DNA of 64,000 nt from Polynucleobacter tropicus (GTDB taxonomy: Bacteria; Pseudomonadota; Gammaproteobacteria; Burkholderiales; Burkholderiaceae): positions 1,364,001-1,428,000 of the forward strand of contig NZ_CP028942.1 of the NCBI RefSeq assembly GCF_013307225.1. The letters are read 5' to 3'. Position 1 is the stretch's first letter. Each line of letters opens with the position of its first letter. Made by a program: the position numbers and the translations under genes. Below the pieces are notes generated by a model. The model ran no database searches, had not been told where the DNA came from, and saw nothing but the letters and a program-made list of their open reading frames with translations. Below are positions 8,977 to 16,843 of this stretch, piece by piece.

Positions 8977-9211
8977 TGACCGACTCCACTTCAATCATGC
9001 GCGCTTCGGAGTGGCGCAATGCAAATGTCGAGGCACCCACCCGAACAAGATAAGGCCCTTTTTTTAGGAGACCCTTACGCAATAAAGTGACCTGCTCGCC
9101 CGGCAAAAAACCAATATCCTCCAACTGCCCCTTAATTTGAGGGGCACCTTTAGGTGCATTTACGACGCTCACCCGATAAAGACTGCCTAGACTGACTTGG
9201 TCTAAATTCAT
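8969..9211 (-). CDS. feoA: Ferrous iron transport accessory protein FeoA
   Basis: An 80-residue SH3-like cytoplasmic protein that partners FeoB. It shows the family pattern: LGSLYRVSVVNAP, then LEDIGFLPGEQVTLLRKG, then GPYLVRVGASTFALRHSEARMIEVE. It is the first gene of feoAB, overlaps feoB by 8 bases, and starts at the ATG at 9211. Its promoter region has a TATAAT on this strand and an adjacent Fur-like box, so iron-replete repression is expected. Confidence 0.93.
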   Translation of the reverse strand: MNLDQVSLGSLYRVSVVNAPKGAPQIKGQLEDIGFLPGEQVTLLRKGLLKKGPYLVRVGASTFALRHSEARMIEVESVND

Positions 9212-9252
9212 GCAATGTGTTCAATACGATTGGTTTTGCCTGCTGATAGCTC

Positions 9253-9281
9253 ATTATAGCGACAAATGAGAATGAATATCA
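9253..9281 (-). promoter_or_regulatory. feoAB promoter with Fur box
   Basis: On the minus strand a perfect TATAAT -10 hexamer covers 9253-9258. Immediately upstream, 9267-9281 reads TGAGAATGAATATCA on the plus strand, matching 13 of 15 positions of the 7-1-7 Fur consensus TGATAATGATTATCA. The box overlaps the expected -35 region, the classic place for iron-dependent repression of feoAB. No good -35 hexamer is visible. Fur itself is not in the window. Confidence 0.75.
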
Positions 9282-9402
9282 TTCATGCAAAATGATGGGA
9301 TTTCAGGGCAATAATGCGGGATTTTTAGTCCTCAATGCTTGATCCAAAACAAAAGTGTGGGCACTAATGCATACTGATTAAAACTCTTATCCATAGATCA
9401 TC

Positions 9403-10023
9403 ATGTACTTACCAAAACACTTTGCTATAGATAACCCAACCCTACTAGCGCAGATCATTCATGAGTATCCGCTCGCTACCATTGCTGGCAATCTCAACGG
9501 TCAACTCGAAGTTAACCACGTGCCCTTGATGTTAAGTGCCGATAAAAAGAAGTTATATGGTCATATCGCCAGAATGAATCCACTCATGAAGATTGCGCAG
9601 AGTTCAGATACATCAGTCACTGCAATCTTCAACGGGCCCAATGCTTACATCACACCTGCATGGTATCCATCAAAAAAAGAATCGGGGAAAGTAGTGCCGA
9701 CCTGGAACTATGCGGTAGTTCATGCGCAAGGCAATATCAAACTCATTGAAGATGCGCAGTGGCTCAGAAGTCATGTAGCCCAAATGACTGATATTCATGA
9801 GCCCACCTATCAATCCAACTGGAAACTAGATGATGCCCCAGAGGAATATGTGCAGACTATGCTGAAAGCGATTGTCGGTATTGAAATCGATATTCAGAAT
9901 CTAGTTGGCAAATTTAAGCTTAGCCAAAATCGGCCTCCTGAGGACTACGCTGCGGTAGTGGATGAGTTAGACCAATCGCCTCAAGAAATGCTGCAGGCTA
10001 TGCGCCAATACATGAAGCCGTAA
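9403..10023 (+). CDS. PaiB-like FMN-binding split-barrel family protein
   Basis: A 206-residue protein of the PaiB family (annotated as FMN-binding negative transcriptional regulator). It opens with the diagnostic MYLPKHFAIDNP, and contains GQLEVNHVPLML, YGHIARMNPLMK and the highly typical AYITPAWYPSKKESGKVVPTWNYAVVHAQG stretch near residue 85. Members have a flavin-binding split barrel. The regulator label comes from Bacillus PaiB and need not hold here, because there is no obvious DNA-binding domain. It stands alone downstream of the feoAB promoter region and converges with modA. Confidence 0.88.
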   Translation: MYLPKHFAIDNPTLLAQIIHEYPLATIAGNLNGQLEVNHVPLMLSADKKKLYGHIARMNPLMKIAQSSDTSVTAIFNGPNAYITPAWYPSKKESGKVVPTWNYAVVHAQGNIKLIEDAQWLRSHVAQMTDIHEPTYQSNWKLDDAPEEYVQTMLKAIVGIEIDIQNLVGKFKLSQNRPPEDYAAVVDELDQSPQEMLQAMRQYMKP

Positions 10024-10035
10024 TTTAATTATTAG

Positions 10036-10791
10036 CTAAGGTATTGCGTAACCATACTTAATCAAGATTGCCTTAGCCTGAGCACCCTGCATAAATCGAT
10101 ACAGATCTTTGGCCTCCTGCGGCGCGCCCTTAACCAGAACCATTCTTTGTCTGATAGGGTCATAAAGTTTAGGGTTGAGCGGAATGAAATTTGTTTCTTT
10201 AATCACCTCGGGTGACTTGGCAAGAGAAAGTGCAGTAAAGCCAATCTCTGCAGCTCCAGTTACAACATAGGTCGTTGCGACTCCGATGTTGTCTCCGTAA
10301 ACCAATTTATCTTTAGCAAGATCCCATAACCCTTCAGCCTTTAAGAACTCAACCGCCGCTTTTCCATAAGGCGCTAACTCTGGCTTGGCAATCGCAACCT
10401 TGTTAGCCTTAGCAATCGCTTTTGCCAACTCCGCTTTGTTATCCATCAACACGATTCCTGAATTCGTTTTAGCAATCAAGGCCAACTTACCTATGGCGTA
10501 AACAGCTCCCTCATCAATCGTCTTGCCGTTCTTATAAAGCTCCATTGGGAAATGTTCATCCGCAGCAATAAACAAATTAAATGGCGCACCATTCATGATC
10601 TGAGCAGTGAAATTGCCTGACGAGCCATAAACCACCCTCATATCTGTCTTGCCGGTTGATTTAAATGCTGATGAAATTTCAGCAAAAGCATCTTTCATAT
10701 TGGCGGCAACGGCAACCGTTGTGCTTTGTGCAAACGCAATGTTTGCACATAACAAAAGGGGAGCTAGCAGTGAAGTTGAGAAAAGTGACAT
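10036..10791 (-). CDS. modA: Molybdate ABC transporter periplasmic binding protein ModA
   Basis: A 251-residue periplasmic oxyanion receptor. A signal peptide ends at ANIAFAQ (about residue 22), followed by TTVAVAANMKDAFAEISSAFKSTG and VYGSSGNFTAQIMNGAPFNLFIAADEHFP. These hold the Ser and backbone groups that bind molybdate or tungstate in ModA. Later come LAPYGKAAVEFL and VTGAAEIGFTALSLA. It lies 28 bases after the ModE/PBP-type regulator on the same strand. No modB or modC follows. The nearest oxyanion permease and ATPase genes in the window are tupBC near 55 kb. Confidence 0.92.
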   Translation of the reverse strand: MSLFSTSLLAPLLLCANIAFAQSTTVAVAANMKDAFAEISSAFKSTGKTDMRVVYGSSGNFTAQIMNGAPFNLFIAADEHFPMELYKNGKTIDEGAVYAIGKLALIAKTNSGIVLMDNKAELAKAIAKANKVAIAKPELAPYGKAAVEFLKAEGLWDLAKDKLVYGDNIGVATTYVVTGAAEIGFTALSLAKSPEVIKETNFIPLNPKLYDPIRQRMVLVKGAPQEAKDLYRFMQGAQAKAILIKYGYAIP

Positions 10792-10819
10792 GGGAAACTA
10801 TTCTAGTCAATCACCAACT

Positions 10820-11842
10820 CTAGAGCCAATTTTGAACTTGGCGATTCAGACTAATAGATTTATAGCCTGACGTGTTTCCTGAGTAACTACGGATCTTACG
10901 AATCAACTTAGATGACTCTGGATGAGAAAGCATATCTTTATGCATGGCGATGAAAAATATCTCATCTTTTAGTGGCACGAAACCCAGTCCATTTTCTAAT
11001 GCGATATTTTTAACCCCAAGGCCAACGTCAGCCTTACCAGCCAAAATCGCGTTGGCAACCGCGGAATGGGTAAATTCTTCATGAAGGTAGCCATTAATGT
11101 CTGCCGGCTCAATACCCTGCTCCAGCAATAAGGTATCAAGTAATAGCCTCGTACCAGAGCCAATCTGGCGGTTGATAAATCGAATTTTAGGGTTAAGCAA
11201 ATCCTCTATCGCCTGAATATGAAATGGATTTCCCTTCTTCACAATGAAGCCCTGCGTGCGCTTCATCACGGGAAAGATTTCAATATTGTGCTTACGCAAT
11301 CGCTGATGTATTACCTGTGAACTTTTTTCATCTGATACGTGATAGCCAGCAATATGGGCATTGTTGTTCAATAGCTGCTCTAAAGACTCTCCGGATCCAG
11401 CAATCTTTAAACCGAATCCTTTAACCTCAGCAGCAGCTTTCTGAATGATTGAATCACTGCTGGAATAAAAGCTCCAGCGAGCACCCTCTAGCTTCTGGTG
11501 TTTCTTGATTTCTCTTTGCAAAGCATCTTGATAGCTCACTCCATGTTGCGCATAAGACCCTTGCATTTCTTCAATGAATTGACATAGAAATGAGCCGAAC
11601 TCTGTCAACTTGGATCCATGGCCTTTAGTGCGAATCATCAAAGGTATGCCAAGGCTTGCCTCCACCTGATTCAATTTTCCCCAAACTCCACGATATGAGA
11701 TGCCAGAGTTCTTGCTAGCCAAAACCAATGAACTACCGCCACGAATATCCTTCAATAACCCTACTAACCAGTAAAGATCAATGGCATCCCTCTCGGGGTC
11801 TTGGGTATTCAGAATCAGGGTTGGTCGAGCTTCAATTCGCAT
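10820..11842 (-). CDS. ModE-type winged-helix regulator with PBP-like sensor domain
   Basis: A 340-residue one-component regulator. Residues about 20-110 resemble the ModE/LysR-type winged helix (LVLASKNSGISYRGVWGKLNQVEASLGIPLMIRTKGHGSKLT, in pieces). Residues about 140-330 resemble the PBP-like (TupA/ModA-type) oxyanion-binding domain, with FINRQIGSGTRLLLDTLLLEQG and VANAILAGKADVGLGV. In this family the fused receptor domain senses molybdate or tungstate directly instead of the Mop domains of classical ModE. It is divergent from tupA across a palindromic intergenic region and followed by modA, so it very likely controls both. The start is the ATG at 11842. Confidence 0.88.
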   Translation of the reverse strand: MRIEARPTLILNTQDPERDAIDLYWLVGLLKDIRGGSSLVLASKNSGISYRGVWGKLNQVEASLGIPLMIRTKGHGSKLTEFGSFLCQFIEEMQGSYAQHGVSYQDALQREIKKHQKLEGARWSFYSSSDSIIQKAAAEVKGFGLKIAGSGESLEQLLNNNAHIAGYHVSDEKSSQVIHQRLRKHNIEIFPVMKRTQGFIVKKGNPFHIQAIEDLLNPKIRFINRQIGSGTRLLLDTLLLEQGIEPADINGYLHEEFTHSAVANAILAGKADVGLGVKNIALENGLGFVPLKDEIFFIAMHKDMLSHPESSKLIRKIRSYSGNTSGYKSISLNRQVQNWL

Positions 11843-11854
11843 ATGTAATTTTTT

Positions 11855-11882
11855 GCATATTCATTAAGTATTAATGTATGCG
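11855..11882. promoter_or_regulatory. Palindromic operator candidate between regulator and tupA
   Basis: The centre 11862-11876 reads CATTAAGTATTAATG, perfect 6-base arms around GTA. It is flanked by GCATA (11855-11859) and TATGC (11877-11881), which extend the symmetry with a two-base offset. It lies in the 87-base space between the divergent regulator and tupA starts, where an operator for both is expected. Confidence 0.6.
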
Positions 11883-11929
11883 ATGATACAAATTTACACA
11901 ACCCCCATAGCATTTAATTGAGGAATTTC

Positions 11930-12754
11930 ATGAAAAAGCTTTTTCACTCACTTTTATTAAGTCTTGCACTCATAAGTGCAGTCTTGGCTCCGAATGCTCA
12001 AGCCCAGGAAAAAAGCATCATTATTTCTTCCACAACATCTACTGAGCAGTCTGGCTTATTTGGATACATCCTGCCTATCTTTAAGATGAAATCAGGTATT
12101 GATGTCAAAGTTGTCGCTGTTGGCACTGGTCAAGCACTAGACATTGGTCGTCGTGGTGATGCTGATGTGGTCTTTGTGCATGACAAACCCGCTGAAGAGC
12201 AATTTGTACAAGACGGCTATGCGACAAAACGCTATGAAGTCATGTACAACGACTTTATATTGATTGGCCCCAAGTCTGATCCTGCGAAAGTGGGCGGTGG
12301 CAAAGACATTCAAACAGCATTCCAGAAAATTGCCGCAGCGCAAGCGCCTTTTATCTCCCGTGGAGATAAAAGCGGTACACATGCTGCTGAACTTCGTTAT
12401 TGGAAAGGTGCAGGCATTGCTGTTTCACCAAGTCAGTCTTGGTACAAAGAAACAGGATCGGGCATGGGCCCTGCTCTTAACACCGCTTCCGCAATGAATG
12501 GCTACATTCTTGCCGATCGAGGCACATGGTTAAGCTTTAAAAATCGTGGCGACTTAACAATCCTTGTTCAAGGCGACCCCAAACTCTTTAATCAATATGG
12601 CGTGATGTTGGTGAACCCAGCGAAATTCCCTTCGGTCAAGAAAGCGGAGGGACAGGCATTTATTGATTGGTTAGTTTCCAAGAATGGTCAAGACGTGATT
12701 GCAAGCTATCAAATTGGTGGAGAGCAACTCTTCTTTCCCAATGCGAAGAAATAG
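11930..12754 (+). CDS. tupA: Tungstate ABC transporter substrate-binding protein TupA
   Basis: A 274-residue periplasmic tungstate receptor: signal peptide ending at NAQAQ, then the TupA hallmark IIISSTTSTEQSGLFGYILPIFK, AVGTGQALDIGRRGDADVVFVHDKPAEEQFV, SRGDKSGTHAAELRYWK and GPALNTASAMNGYILADRGTWL. TupA binds tungstate, usually with strong preference over molybdate, and hands it to TupB/TupC. The start is the ATG at 11930 with GAGG 6 bases upstream. An upstream TTG at 11918 is in frame but lacks a ribosome site. tupB and tupC are not adjacent; the only candidates lie at 55-56 kb. A strong terminator follows. Confidence 0.93.
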   Translation: MKKLFHSLLLSLALISAVLAPNAQAQEKSIIISSTTSTEQSGLFGYILPIFKMKSGIDVKVVAVGTGQALDIGRRGDADVVFVHDKPAEEQFVQDGYATKRYEVMYNDFILIGPKSDPAKVGGGKDIQTAFQKIAAAQAPFISRGDKSGTHAAELRYWKGAGIAVSPSQSWYKETGSGMGPALNTASAMNGYILADRGTWLSFKNRGDLTILVQGDPKLFNQYGVMLVNPAKFPSVKKAEGQAFIDWLVSKNGQDVIASYQIGGEQLFFPNAKK

Positions 12755-12776
12755 CCGTTTTTGATTACCCTATAGA

Positions 12777-12806
12777 AAAAGCCCGCATTTGCGGGCTTTT
12801 CTTTTA
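12777..12806. terminator. Bidirectional terminator between tupA and the repeat-domain protein gene
   Basis: A 10-bp stem (12777-12786 with 12791-12800) around ATTT has T-rich tracts outward on both strands. It serves tupA on the plus strand and the convergent gene at 12840 on the minus strand. Confidence 0.85.
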
Positions 12807-12839
12807 GCTGGATTAATCCAGCGTATTGCATATTAAGAA

Positions 12840-13421
12840 TTACTTCTTAGGTGTTACAAAACCAATCGCGGTATCGTCCACAAACTCAACCATGACATCG
12901 TCACCAGCTTTAAATTTCTCGAGACCGAGAACGCTTGGATCAACCTTAACCTTTTGCTTCTCACCGCTAGGCATTGTAAAAGTTACGATGCGGGTTTTTT
13001 GATCGATTGTGCCGATCTTTACTGTTGCATAAATCGTATCAGTAGTTTCTTCGAATGGTTTTGCAGATCCTTTACCAGCAATCACAACAGAACGCACACC
13101 AGAAACACCTGGTTTAGCATCTTTCCCAGCGGCAGTTAATCCAACTGCAATCGCTTGCGCATGCTCAACCAAGAAAACATCCCCCTTCTTTACTTTGTCC
13201 AAGTCATTTACAGACTTAGCAACGTTCATCTGCGCCAAATTGCCGTTCGCGTCTTTCAAGACAACGATACGTTTTTTTGCATCAACTGAATCAACAGTCG
13301 CACCAAGCACAACTACATCAGCAGCCAAAGGCAACATTTTTGTAGGCAATTGAGCAAATGCGGAAGCGGTAAAGGCAACACCAATAGCGGCGAATAAGCC
13401 AGCAAGTAAAGATTTCTTCAA
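12840..13421 (-). CDS. Secreted protein with two tandem beta-rich repeats, function unknown
   Basis: I do not recognise a characterised family. The 193-residue protein has a signal peptide ending near ASAFAQ, then two similar halves of about 65 residues. The first contains GATVDSVDAKKRIVVLKDAN, VKKGDVFLVEHAQAIAVGL. The second contains KIGTIDQKTRIVTFTMPSGE, FKAGDDVMVEFVDDTAIGF. The repeat looks like a small all-beta, OB/SH3-like barrel. The start is a TTG at 13421 with GGAG 5 bases upstream, and no ATG fits as well. It is monocistronic and shares the terminator at 12777 with tupA. Periplasmic location is inferred. Confidence 0.82.
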   Translation of the reverse strand: MKKSLLAGLFAAIGVAFTASAFAQLPTKMLPLAADVVVLGATVDSVDAKKRIVVLKDANGNLAQMNVAKSVNDLDKVKKGDVFLVEHAQAIAVGLTAAGKDAKPGVSGVRSVVIAGKGSAKPFEETTDTIYATVKIGTIDQKTRIVTFTMPSGEKQKVKVDPSVLGLEKFKAGDDVMVEFVDDTAIGFVTPKK

Positions 13422-13550
13422 AGTAACTCCTAATTGAATAAAGGGTTTATGGATTCAAGAACGAATCGCTATTTTTATTGTAACCACAATTAATAAGCTT
13501 CCAATCAGGGATTTATTTGATAAATTGGGAGGATTATCTACAAAAGACCT

Positions 13551-13988
13551 ATGCATTTGGACATCCTCATTAGACCGTGGCAAGAAGCTCAAAAAAACGC
13601 CTTTAAGGTCAGGCACGAGGTTTTTATCCTCGAGCAGAAAGTGCCAGAAGATCTTGAAATCGATGAATTCGACCCTGCAGCCTTCCACGTCCTTGCCTAC
13701 TCTGACAATACCTGCATTGGGACAGCTAGATTGCATATTAATAATGAAGGTTTTGGCCAGATTGGACGCATGGCGGTATTGCCCTCATTTCGCAATAAAG
13801 GGCTAGGCCGAGAAATCATGAAGGCACTGATTGGCACTGCAAAATCAAAAGGGATTTCCTCCCTCACATTGCACGCCCAAGTAAGCGCAATTCCATTCTA
13901 TGAAAAGCTTGGTTTTATAGCCAATGGGCCTATATACGATGAAGCAGGCATCCCTCACCGTAATATGATGATGGTATTACCAATCTAG
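13551..13988 (+). CDS. GNAT-family N-acetyltransferase
   Basis: A 145-residue GCN5-related acetyltransferase, a full single domain. The N-terminal segment AFKVRHEVFILEQKVPEDLEIDEFDP resembles the YjcF/ElaA-like subgroup. The acetyl-CoA pyrophosphate loop is in GRMAVLPSFRNKGLGREIMKAL (Q/RxxGxG/A-type, RNKGLG), and motif B is in FYEKLGFIANGPIYDEAGIPH. The acceptor is unknown; small amines and peptides are both seen in the family. It is followed immediately by the thioesterase gene, so the two are likely co-transcribed. Confidence 0.88.
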   Translation: MHLDILIRPWQEAQKNAFKVRHEVFILEQKVPEDLEIDEFDPAAFHVLAYSDNTCIGTARLHINNEGFGQIGRMAVLPSFRNKGLGREIMKALIGTAKSKGISSLTLHAQVSAIPFYEKLGFIANGPIYDEAGIPHRNMMMVLPI

Positions 13989-13999
13989 ATTTGCTTTCT

Positions 14000-14443
14000 A
14001 TGACCAACTCCACCAACCCAAACCCTTCCGCCCTTGCCGAATTTACTTACGTTCATCGCGTTTGTTATTCCGATACCGATGCAGCTGGTTTTGTCTATCA
14101 CGGTCGTTACCTTGAAATCTTTGAACGTAGCCGTGCAGAATGGCTTGCGCAACGTGGCCAAAGCCCAACCAAGCTCATGAATGAGTTCAATATAGTGATG
14201 CCAGTTCGTGAGCTCACTATGAACTTCTACAAACCAGGCAGACTGGATGACCTCTTGCATATTGACCAAGTGATTGAGCATCGTGGTCGCACGCAAGTCA
14301 GCGTTAAGCAAACCGCTCAACGCAAGCTTCCCGATAGCGATGAAATGCAAGTCATTGCCAGCGCTACGCTTCACATTGTCTGTGTTGATACCAATACGCT
14401 TAAACCGAAGGCGTGGCCCGAGTGGTTGTTTCAAGACCAATAG
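14000..14443 (+). CDS. Hotdog-fold acyl-CoA thioesterase (YbgC/4HBT-like)
   Basis: A 147-residue hotdog thioesterase. YVHRVCYSDTDAAGFVYHGRYLEIFERSRAEWL carries the 4-hydroxybenzoyl-CoA thioesterase signature, with the catalytic Asp in YSDTDAAG and the His/Tyr of VYHGRY. NFYKPGRLDDLLHIDQVIEHRGRTQVSV forms the long strand pair. It hydrolyses short or aromatic acyl-CoA esters; the natural substrate is not visible. I use the ATG at 14000; a TTG at 13991 is in frame and neither has a strong ribosome site. It lies 11 bases after the GNAT gene and 18 before the thiol dioxygenase. Confidence 0.88.
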   Translation: MTNSTNPNPSALAEFTYVHRVCYSDTDAAGFVYHGRYLEIFERSRAEWLAQRGQSPTKLMNEFNIVMPVRELTMNFYKPGRLDDLLHIDQVIEHRGRTQVSVKQTAQRKLPDSDEMQVIASATLHIVCVDTNTLKPKAWPEWLFQDQ

Positions 14444-14461
14444 ACCGGAGGTATTTCTACG

Positions 14462-15049
14462 ATGGAGAAAATGATGGTCGATGGCAAGCTTCTCACCTTT
14501 GTTAAAGAATTAAGTCAACTGCTTGATCAGAATCCCAGCGAAGAAATTATTTTTACTAAAGGCAAAAAACTGCTCCAGGATCTTATTGCGGTAGATGACT
14601 GGCTTCCAGCGGAATTTACAAAGCCGCATCCGCAGTATTACCAGCAATATCTTCTGTATGCAGACCCATTAGATCGTTTCTCCATTGTGAGTTTTGTCTG
14701 GGGTCCTGGACAAAAGACGCCTGTCCATAACCATACGGTTTGGGGCATGGTCGGGCAATTACGTGGCGAAGAAAAAGGTACGCCCTACCATCGACAGCCT
14801 GAAGGTGGATTTAAAGCAGGTGATCCTTGCATCTGCCCTCCGGGTCATGTCGACACTGTCTCTCCGAAGACGCACGATATCCATGTGGTGGAGAACAATC
14901 TTTCAGATCAAACGTCAATCAGCATTCATGTTTATGGCGGCAATATCGGCAGAATTCAGCGCTCCGTCTTCGATCCAGTTACCGGCGCCGAGAAACCCTT
15001 TGTATCTGGCTACGCCAATACCTTAATTCCCAATCTTTGGAATCCTTAG
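14462..15049 (+). CDS. Cysteine dioxygenase-type thiol dioxygenase (cupin)
   Basis: A 195-residue bacterial thiol dioxygenase that oxidises cysteine or a related thiol such as 3-mercaptopropionate to the sulfinate with non-haem iron. The three-His iron site is visible as H89 and H91 (PVHNHTVWG) and H141 (HDIHVVEN). The family's Ser-His-Tyr catalytic triad is S154, H156 and Y158 (SISIHVYGG). The position of the mammalian Cys-Tyr crosslink cysteine holds Met here, as expected for bacterial members lacking the crosslink. The ATG at 14462 follows CGGAGG. It probably forms a unit with the upstream GNAT and thioesterase genes. Cysteine versus mercaptopropionate specificity cannot be fixed by eye. 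Confidence 0.9.
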   Translation: MEKMMVDGKLLTFVKELSQLLDQNPSEEIIFTKGKKLLQDLIAVDDWLPAEFTKPHPQYYQQYLLYADPLDRFSIVSFVWGPGQKTPVHNHTVWGMVGQLRGEEKGTPYHRQPEGGFKAGDPCICPPGHVDTVSPKTHDIHVVENNLSDQTSISIHVYGGNIGRIQRSVFDPVTGAEKPFVSGYANTLIPNLWNP

Positions 15050-15138
15050 TAACAGCAACCTGATTCGCTAAAATAGACAGGTTATCGCGGCATGCAGTCT
15101 GATGCCTTCGCCCTTTTCTATTTATCACTCGGAAAACC

Positions 15139-16248
15139 ATGACTATTTCTCGTCGCTCAGCTATTAAAACTATTGCGGGTGCATTTGCTCTGCCAACACT
15201 CAATCCAATTTCTTCTGCATTCGCTCAAGCCAATCCGAATTGGTCAACTTATGAAATCGTCACAGAAGTCAATTTGGAATCGCCCAATGGCTTTGCGGAA
15301 ACATGGATTCCATTGCCTCTCGTTTTTGATACGAACTACTTCCGCACTCTAGCAATCAGACCAGAGTCTAGCGATCCTAAAGCAGTCAATCAAATTTATG
15401 AAACTGCAGACAAGCAAGCACGCATGCTCTGGACAAAGTGGGACAAATCCGCGACGAATCACAGCGTCAAAGTATCGATACTGGTAAGCACCTGCAATCG
15501 CAATCTTGAAATTAATCAAGCCAATCCCGCATTAACTCTTTCAAAAGCAGAGAAGAGTTATTGGACACGCGGCACAAAATATCTACCAACTGATGGCATC
15601 GTGAAGGCTAAGGCACAAGAATGTCTTGCAAATGTGCCAGCTAATGCAACTGATGTTGAAAAAGCCAAAGCAATCTACAACTGGGTAGTTGATAACACCC
15701 ATCGTGATCCAAAGACTCGTGGCTGCGGTCAAGGCGACGTGAAGTTGATGCTTGAAACCAATAATCTCGGCGGTAAGTGCGCTGATATCAATGCGGTATT
15801 TGTGGCGCTTGCCCGCTCTGCCGGCATTCCAGCTCGTGATGTTTACGGTATCCGTATTGCAGACTCCGCTCGCGGTTACAAGAGCCTAGGTAAATCAGGC
15901 GATATCACTAAAGCGCAACACTGCCGTGCTGAGTTCTACGCTACTGGTTATGGCTGGATGCCTGTTGATCCTGCCGATGTGCGCAAAGTAATCCTAGAAG
16001 AAACTGGTGGTCTCGCAGTAAACGATCCAAAAGTATTGGCTATTCGTGATTACCTCTTTGGTAATTGGGAAATGAATTGGATGGCCTACAACTATGGCCA
16101 TGACATCGCACTCCCAGGATCAAAACTTGGAAGCAAGGCTGACATCCCATTCTTAATGTATCCACAAGCAGAAAATACAGAAGGTCGTTTTGACTCACTT
16201 GATCCTGATAACTTCAAATACAAGATCACCAGCCGTCAAATCTCTTAA
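15139..16248 (+). CDS. Tat-signal transglutaminase-like (papain-fold) protein
   Basis: A 369-residue exported protein. The N-terminus ISRRSAIKTIAGAFALP has a twin-arginine motif followed by a hydrophobic stretch and an SAFAQ cleavage site. The transglutaminase-like core shows the catalytic Cys in NNLGGKCADINAVFVALARSAGIPARDVYG, the His in AQHCRAEFYATGYGWMPVDPADV, and the Asp shortly after. A preceding beta domain (residues about 35-150) carries an ISLV-type fold often fused to bacterial transglutaminases. Such proteins are proteases or amide hydrolases more often than crosslinkers. It is followed 21 bases later by a TlpA-like thioredoxin, suggesting a shared periplasmic task. Confidence 0.87.
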   Translation: MTISRRSAIKTIAGAFALPTLNPISSAFAQANPNWSTYEIVTEVNLESPNGFAETWIPLPLVFDTNYFRTLAIRPESSDPKAVNQIYETADKQARMLWTKWDKSATNHSVKVSILVSTCNRNLEINQANPALTLSKAEKSYWTRGTKYLPTDGIVKAKAQECLANVPANATDVEKAKAIYNWVVDNTHRDPKTRGCGQGDVKLMLETNNLGGKCADINAVFVALARSAGIPARDVYGIRIADSARGYKSLGKSGDITKAQHCRAEFYATGYGWMPVDPADVRKVILEETGGLAVNDPKVLAIRDYLFGNWEMNWMAYNYGHDIALPGSKLGSKADIPFLMYPQAENTEGRFDSLDPDNFKYKITSRQIS

Positions 16249-16269
16249 TCATTTAAGGGATTGCTTTTA

Positions 16270-16812
16270 ATGAGATATACCAAGCCAGTTCTAGACGTTG
16301 CTCTAGCACTGGCTTTTGTTTTTCTCACTTGTGTTGCATCGAGCGTCAACGCCCAATGGCAACCGGCATCCAAAGTTGGCTTAACCCAGACACCCCCAAC
16401 TCAACTGAACAACCTTTCAGGAAAGCCAGTTGATTTATCTGAGTTCAAGGGCAAGGTTTTAGTAGTTAACTTCTGGGCAAGTTGGTGTGAGCCTTGCCGC
16501 GCTGAGTTTGAAGAGTTGATTCAGCTTCAGGAAAACTATGGCGGTAAAGGGTTAAAAGTATTCGCGATCAATCTTACGGAAATGAAGCCTCGTATTACGC
16601 AATTTCTTAAAGGAAGCGGGCTTCCTGAAAATGGCATTGAAATACTGCTCGATCGCAATAGCACGACCTATAAATCCTGGAAGGCGCGCGGAATACCAAC
16701 AACATTCTTGGTGGGCAAGAATGGCAAGATAGAAGGTATTTGGATTGGGGCTATAGAGAATGTCGATAGCGAGGAAGTAAAAGGCAAGATTGAGGTCTTA
16801 CTTCGCCAATAG
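16270..16812 (+). CDS. TlpA/ResA-like thiol-disulfide oxidoreductase
   Basis: A 180-residue periplasmic or membrane-anchored thioredoxin-fold protein. An N-terminal hydrophobic segment ends near SSVNAQ, then the AhpC/TSA-Redoxin core with the active site WCEPC (C73 and C76) and the cis-Pro in GIPTTFLVGKNGKIEG. TlpA/ResA proteins reduce disulfides in the periplasm, often on apocytochromes c. I choose the ATG at 16270 with AAGGGA 9 bases upstream over an in-frame TTG at 16261. It lies close behind the Tat transglutaminase-like gene and ahead of selD. Confidence 0.88.
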   Translation: MRYTKPVLDVALALAFVFLTCVASSVNAQWQPASKVGLTQTPPTQLNNLSGKPVDLSEFKGKVLVVNFWASWCEPCRAEFEELIQLQENYGGKGLKVFAINLTEMKPRITQFLKGSGLPENGIEILLDRNSTTYKSWKARGIPTTFLVGKNGKIEGIWIGAIENVDSEEVKGKIEVLLRQ

Positions 16813-16843
16813 TGCAATTTCGATCTTCTGATACCCTAACCAT

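Noticed and set aside
12137..12382. Open frame on the minus strand inside tupA
   Set aside because: No ribosome site or recognisable features; tupA codes for a conserved receptor over the same bases.
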